From positions 1 to 26,920 of the forward strand of contig JAEEQI010000009.1 of the NCBI GenBank assembly GCA_016285215.1: DNA of 26,920 bases, written 5' to 3'. The notes beneath the pieces were generated by a model, which had not been told where the DNA came from, searched no databases, and saw only the letters and a list, made by a program, of their open reading frames with translations. The translations under genes and the position numbers were made by a program. This document shows, one piece after another, positions 22,265-26,920 of the stretch (positions within the stretch are counted from its first letter, which is position 1; each line of letters opens with the position of its first letter). This stretch comes from Bacteroidales bacterium (GTDB taxonomy: Bacteria > Bacteroidota > Bacteroidia > Bacteroidales > UBA932).

Positions 22265-24859
22265 GTGAAAAAGAGTCTAATTTCGTTTTTCTTGGTGCTT
22301 CAATTTTGGAGTTTGAGTGCAGACAGCTTCTATTGTAAGCAAATCAGTGTGGAAAATGGGCTTTCTCAGTCCTCCGTAACCGACGTTATTTATGACGGGC
22401 GCGGAGCACTCTGGATAGGAACCCGGTTCGGCCTCAACGAATACCGCAACGGAAAACTGCGCGTCATTATGGACGACGGCAGCAACCGTATCATGGGAAA
22501 CTACATTTATCTCCTGCACAATGACAAACAGGGGAACCTTTGGGTATCTACGGATAAAGGGCTCTTCCGCTACGACCCCGCGGCCGATTCCTTTTCCCTG
22601 ATCAGCGGCAATCCGGTAACCTGCGCGGTCAATACGGAATCCGGCATCTGGTTTGGCGCCCACTTTGGGATGGGATTCTATTCCTATGAGCGGCAATCCT
22701 ATACAGAAGACAACACGGACCTCTATACGGACTATCAGGCCCTTTACCTCTACAACGGAGAGCTGCTTTCCCTGGATAAAAAGGTGGGGCCGGCACTGGG
22801 TCATGGACAGCAGGCAGAAAGCATGAACGTACCAGAACTCACGGAAGGACGTATGATCATGGCCTCTGCCCTGAATGGAGACGTTCTCTATATGTCCATC
22901 CTGAATTACGGTCTCGTGGGGTATAACTTAAGAGAAAAACAAACCGTATTTTCTTTGCAACAGGGAGAAAACGGCCTTCCCCGGGAACCGCTCCTGGCGC
23001 TGCTGGTCATGGATGATTCCCTGTGGATGGGATTTGATGGAGACGGGATCCTGTCACTGGACCTGCAAGACTACAGCATGGGCGCCATTGAGCTGCAGGC
23101 CGGGCAGGCCGGCTCACGCATTCCTTTATCGGTTACCAAACTCTATCAGGACCCACTGGGGAATGTGTGGGTAGGCAGTGTCCGTTCCGGACTCATGGGG
23201 CTCAAACGCTCCCCTATCAAAACGTTTGACCTGACCCACACCAAACCCTCTGCCGAGAATGTCATCATCGATATCTTTGCGTCGCGTGACGGGAATATTT
23301 ATCTGGGAACCGACGGAAGCGGCGTGGGAAGATATAATCCCAGCACGGGAATCTCCCTCCTTCCCGGGATGGAGGAGTTCAAGATTACTTCCGTAGCCGA
23401 CTACGACGACAAAAACCTCCTCGTCGCCACTTACAACCACGGTTTCTTTCTGATGGACCGGAGGACCTCCGTTCCCCGCCCTTTTATCATAGTAGACGAA
23501 CATACCAATCAGGAAGAATGCTACAGCAGCAACGCTCCTGCGCTCTACAACCTAGAAGATGGCCGAATTCTTATCCTGGCGGTCCATACCTATTTATATG
23601 ATCCCCATTCCCGGCAATTCGACAGAATAGAAGACCTCACGGTGGACAAGGGAACGGAACTGCTGGCCATAGGCCCGGCAAACGGGACCTTTTATGCTTA
23701 CTCTTCGGCCGGACTCTTCAACATGGACCTGGAGGCAAAAACCTTCAACCTCATCTACGAACCCGATATTCAGACCGGAAGCATCAACACAGCTGTATTC
23801 CACGGTGGACTCCTTTGGTTTGGCACCAATTACGGCCTGTTTTCCTTTGACCCCAGAAGCCAGCAGGTCAGCAAAACGGAGTCCGGTCTGTTCTCCAGGG
23901 TAAGCCGCCTGGAAAGCAATGGCTCTGACAACCTCTGGATTGCCGCCGACAACACCCTGTTCCTCTACAGGAACGGGCGCATTGAGATGACGGGAGAAAA
24001 CCGCGGTGTCCCGGCTAATGAGATTCTGTCCAGCACCTGCCTGCCCAACGGAACCATTTATCTGGGGGGAACCACCGGCCTAGTTGAAATAGGGGCCGAC
24101 TGCTATTTTGATATGGGCGAAAACAAGGTCGTCCAGCTCAGAGACGTTTCTTCCAGGAGCCTTAAGCTGCCCTACAACTATCCCTCCCTGGTTATCCGGA
24201 TAGATTTGGCCGGAGCCGACCCCTACGAGAAGAATCTCTTCCGCTTCCACCTGTCCGGGACCTCAGACATCGTGACGGAGACCTTTGACGACAGCATCTC
24301 CCTCCCGGCCCTCAAGTCCGGACACTATGCATTGGAGGTAGCCTACCTGAGGTCGGACGGAAGCTGGAGCCTTCCTCAGTATGTAGCCTCCCTGCATATC
24401 CTTCGGCCCTGGTACTCCTCCACGGTCATGATTCTGATATACATTATCATGGGCCTCGGCCTCATCAGCTTCATCATCGACCGCGTAAGCCGAAAAAGAG
24501 TGAAGGCCCTGGAAGAAAAGCTGCGTGCAAGCGACATGGTATTTACCGGAAAAATAGAGAAATACCTGGACGAGCACATGGCAGACCCTCAGCTGTCCGT
24601 AGACCGGATTGCCAAAGATATGGCCCTGAGCCGTGCCTCCCTCTATTACAAGATGAACACGGCCTATGGAAAAGGTGTGGCAGAAGTATTAGAAGAAAAG
24701 AGAATGAGCAAAGCGGAGGAATTACTCCGCTCCAGCTCACTCTCTATTCTGGAGATTTCGGAAAAGGTGGGCTATTCCACTTCCCGCTATTTCAGTACCC
24801 GATTCAAGCAAACCCATTACGGGTTAACGCCTCTAAAATTCAGGCACAACAACAGGTAA
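22265..24859 (+). CDS. Membrane-spanning AraC-type regulator with periplasmic propeller sensor, no kinase
   Basis: An 864-residue predicted one-component regulator of the PUL. After a signal/anchor sequence (MKKSLISFFLVLQFWSLSA) come Reg_prop propeller repeats with the pattern LWIGTxxGL (for example LWIGTRFGLNEY, LWVSTDKGLFRYDP, VWVGSVRSGLMGL, IYLGTDGSGVGRYNP, LWFGTNYGLFSFDP), filling residues about 20-630 and probably forming two seven-bladed propellers. A Y_Y_Y-like domain (about 635-715), one transmembrane helix (about 719-741), a short coiled linker and an AraC-type double helix-turn-helix (about 760-860, LSVDRIAKDMALSRASLYYKM and ILEISEKVGYSTSRYFSTRF) follow. The sensor is that of hybrid two-component systems, but the histidine kinase and receiver domains are missing. 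The GTG start is the only one that gives the signal sequence. The stop lies one base from the guaA stop, convergently. Confidence 0.9.
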   Translation: MKKSLISFFLVLQFWSLSADSFYCKQISVENGLSQSSVTDVIYDGRGALWIGTRFGLNEYRNGKLRVIMDDGSNRIMGNYIYLLHNDKQGNLWVSTDKGLFRYDPAADSFSLISGNPVTCAVNTESGIWFGAHFGMGFYSYERQSYTEDNTDLYTDYQALYLYNGELLSLDKKVGPALGHGQQAESMNVPELTEGRMIMASALNGDVLYMSILNYGLVGYNLREKQTVFSLQQGENGLPREPLLALLVMDDSLWMGFDGDGILSLDLQDYSMGAIELQAGQAGSRIPLSVTKLYQDPLGNVWVGSVRSGLMGLKRSPIKTFDLTHTKPSAENVIIDIFASRDGNIYLGTDGSGVGRYNPSTGISLLPGMEEFKITSVADYDDKNLLVATYNHGFFLMDRRTSVPRPFIIVDEHTNQEECYSSNAPALYNLEDGRILILAVHTYLYDPHSRQFDRIEDLTVDKGTELLAIGPANGTFYAYSSAGLFNMDLEAKTFNLIYEPDIQTGSINTAVFHGGLLWFGTNYGLFSFDPRSQQVSKTESGLFSRVSRLESNGSDNLWIAADNTLFLYRNGRIEMTGENRGVPANEILSSTCLPNGTIYLGGTTGLVEIGADCYFDMGENKVVQLRDVSSRSLKLPYNYPSLVIRIDLAGADPYEKNLFRFHLSGTSDIVTETFDDSISLPALKSGHYALEVAYLRSDGSWSLPQYVASLHILRPWYSSTVMILIYIIMGLGLISFIIDRVSRKRVKALEEKLRASDMVFTGKIEKYLDEHMADPQLSVDRIAKDMALSRASLYYKMNTAYGKGVAEVLEEKRMSKAEELLRSSSLSILEISEKVGYSTSRYFSTRFKQTHYGLTPLKFRHNNR

Positions 24860-24860
24860 C

Positions 24861-26920
<2,060 letters not shown>

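Overview
The window looks like a chromosomal segment of a moderately GC-rich member of the Bacteroidales. This rests on paired SusC/SusD genes, lipoproteins with short lipoboxes, an AraC-type regulator with a periplasmic propeller sensor, and several promoter-like boxes of the Bacteroidetes form TAnnTTTG. The genus cannot be settled from the sequence alone.

Layout. Positions 1-4159 (minus strand) hold housekeeping genes: the start of a Na+/H+ antiporter (nhaA), a short-form S-adenosylhomocysteine hydrolase (ahcY), an OmpA-family envelope protein and an Xaa-Pro aminopeptidase. A small DUF456 membrane protein (4208-4702, plus) converges on a lipoprotein gene (4706-5461). A related lipoprotein lies at 5612-6067. 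From 6128 to 22137 runs one long minus-strand polysaccharide utilization locus (PUL): susC-susD, a second susC-susD, a DUF1735 lipoprotein, a PKD-domain lipoprotein, a GH16 enzyme, a GH16-like lipoprotein with an altered active site, and a GH2 enzyme resembling exo-beta-glucosaminidases. A divergent regulator (22265-24859) faces it. The right end is the guaB-guaA operon of GMP synthesis (24861-26920, minus).

How the PUL should work. The regulator senses a glycan fragment in the periplasm through its propeller domain and activates the locus through its cytoplasmic AraC domain. Surface lipoproteins (PKD and DUF1735 proteins, SusD) bind the glycan. The GH16 endo-enzyme cuts it, SusC imports oligosaccharides, and the GH2 exo-enzyme trims them. 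The substrate cannot be read with certainty; the GH2 subfamily hints at a beta-linked glucosamine or mannose residue.

The most striking observation is structural. The last 24 bp of guaA (24861-24884) recur exactly, in the same orientation, at 5518-5541. The two copies bracket a 19.3-kb block made of the whole PUL, its regulator and one of the two lipoproteins. The 3' end of guaA is a known integration hotspot, so this is the expected signature of a genomic island with attL/attR. The left copy is fused to a 24-codon relic of a DUF456 gene and sits between the two duplicated lipoprotein genes; the right copy begins one base from the regulator's stop codon. No integrase is visible in the window, so any island here is either immobilised or was moved in trans.
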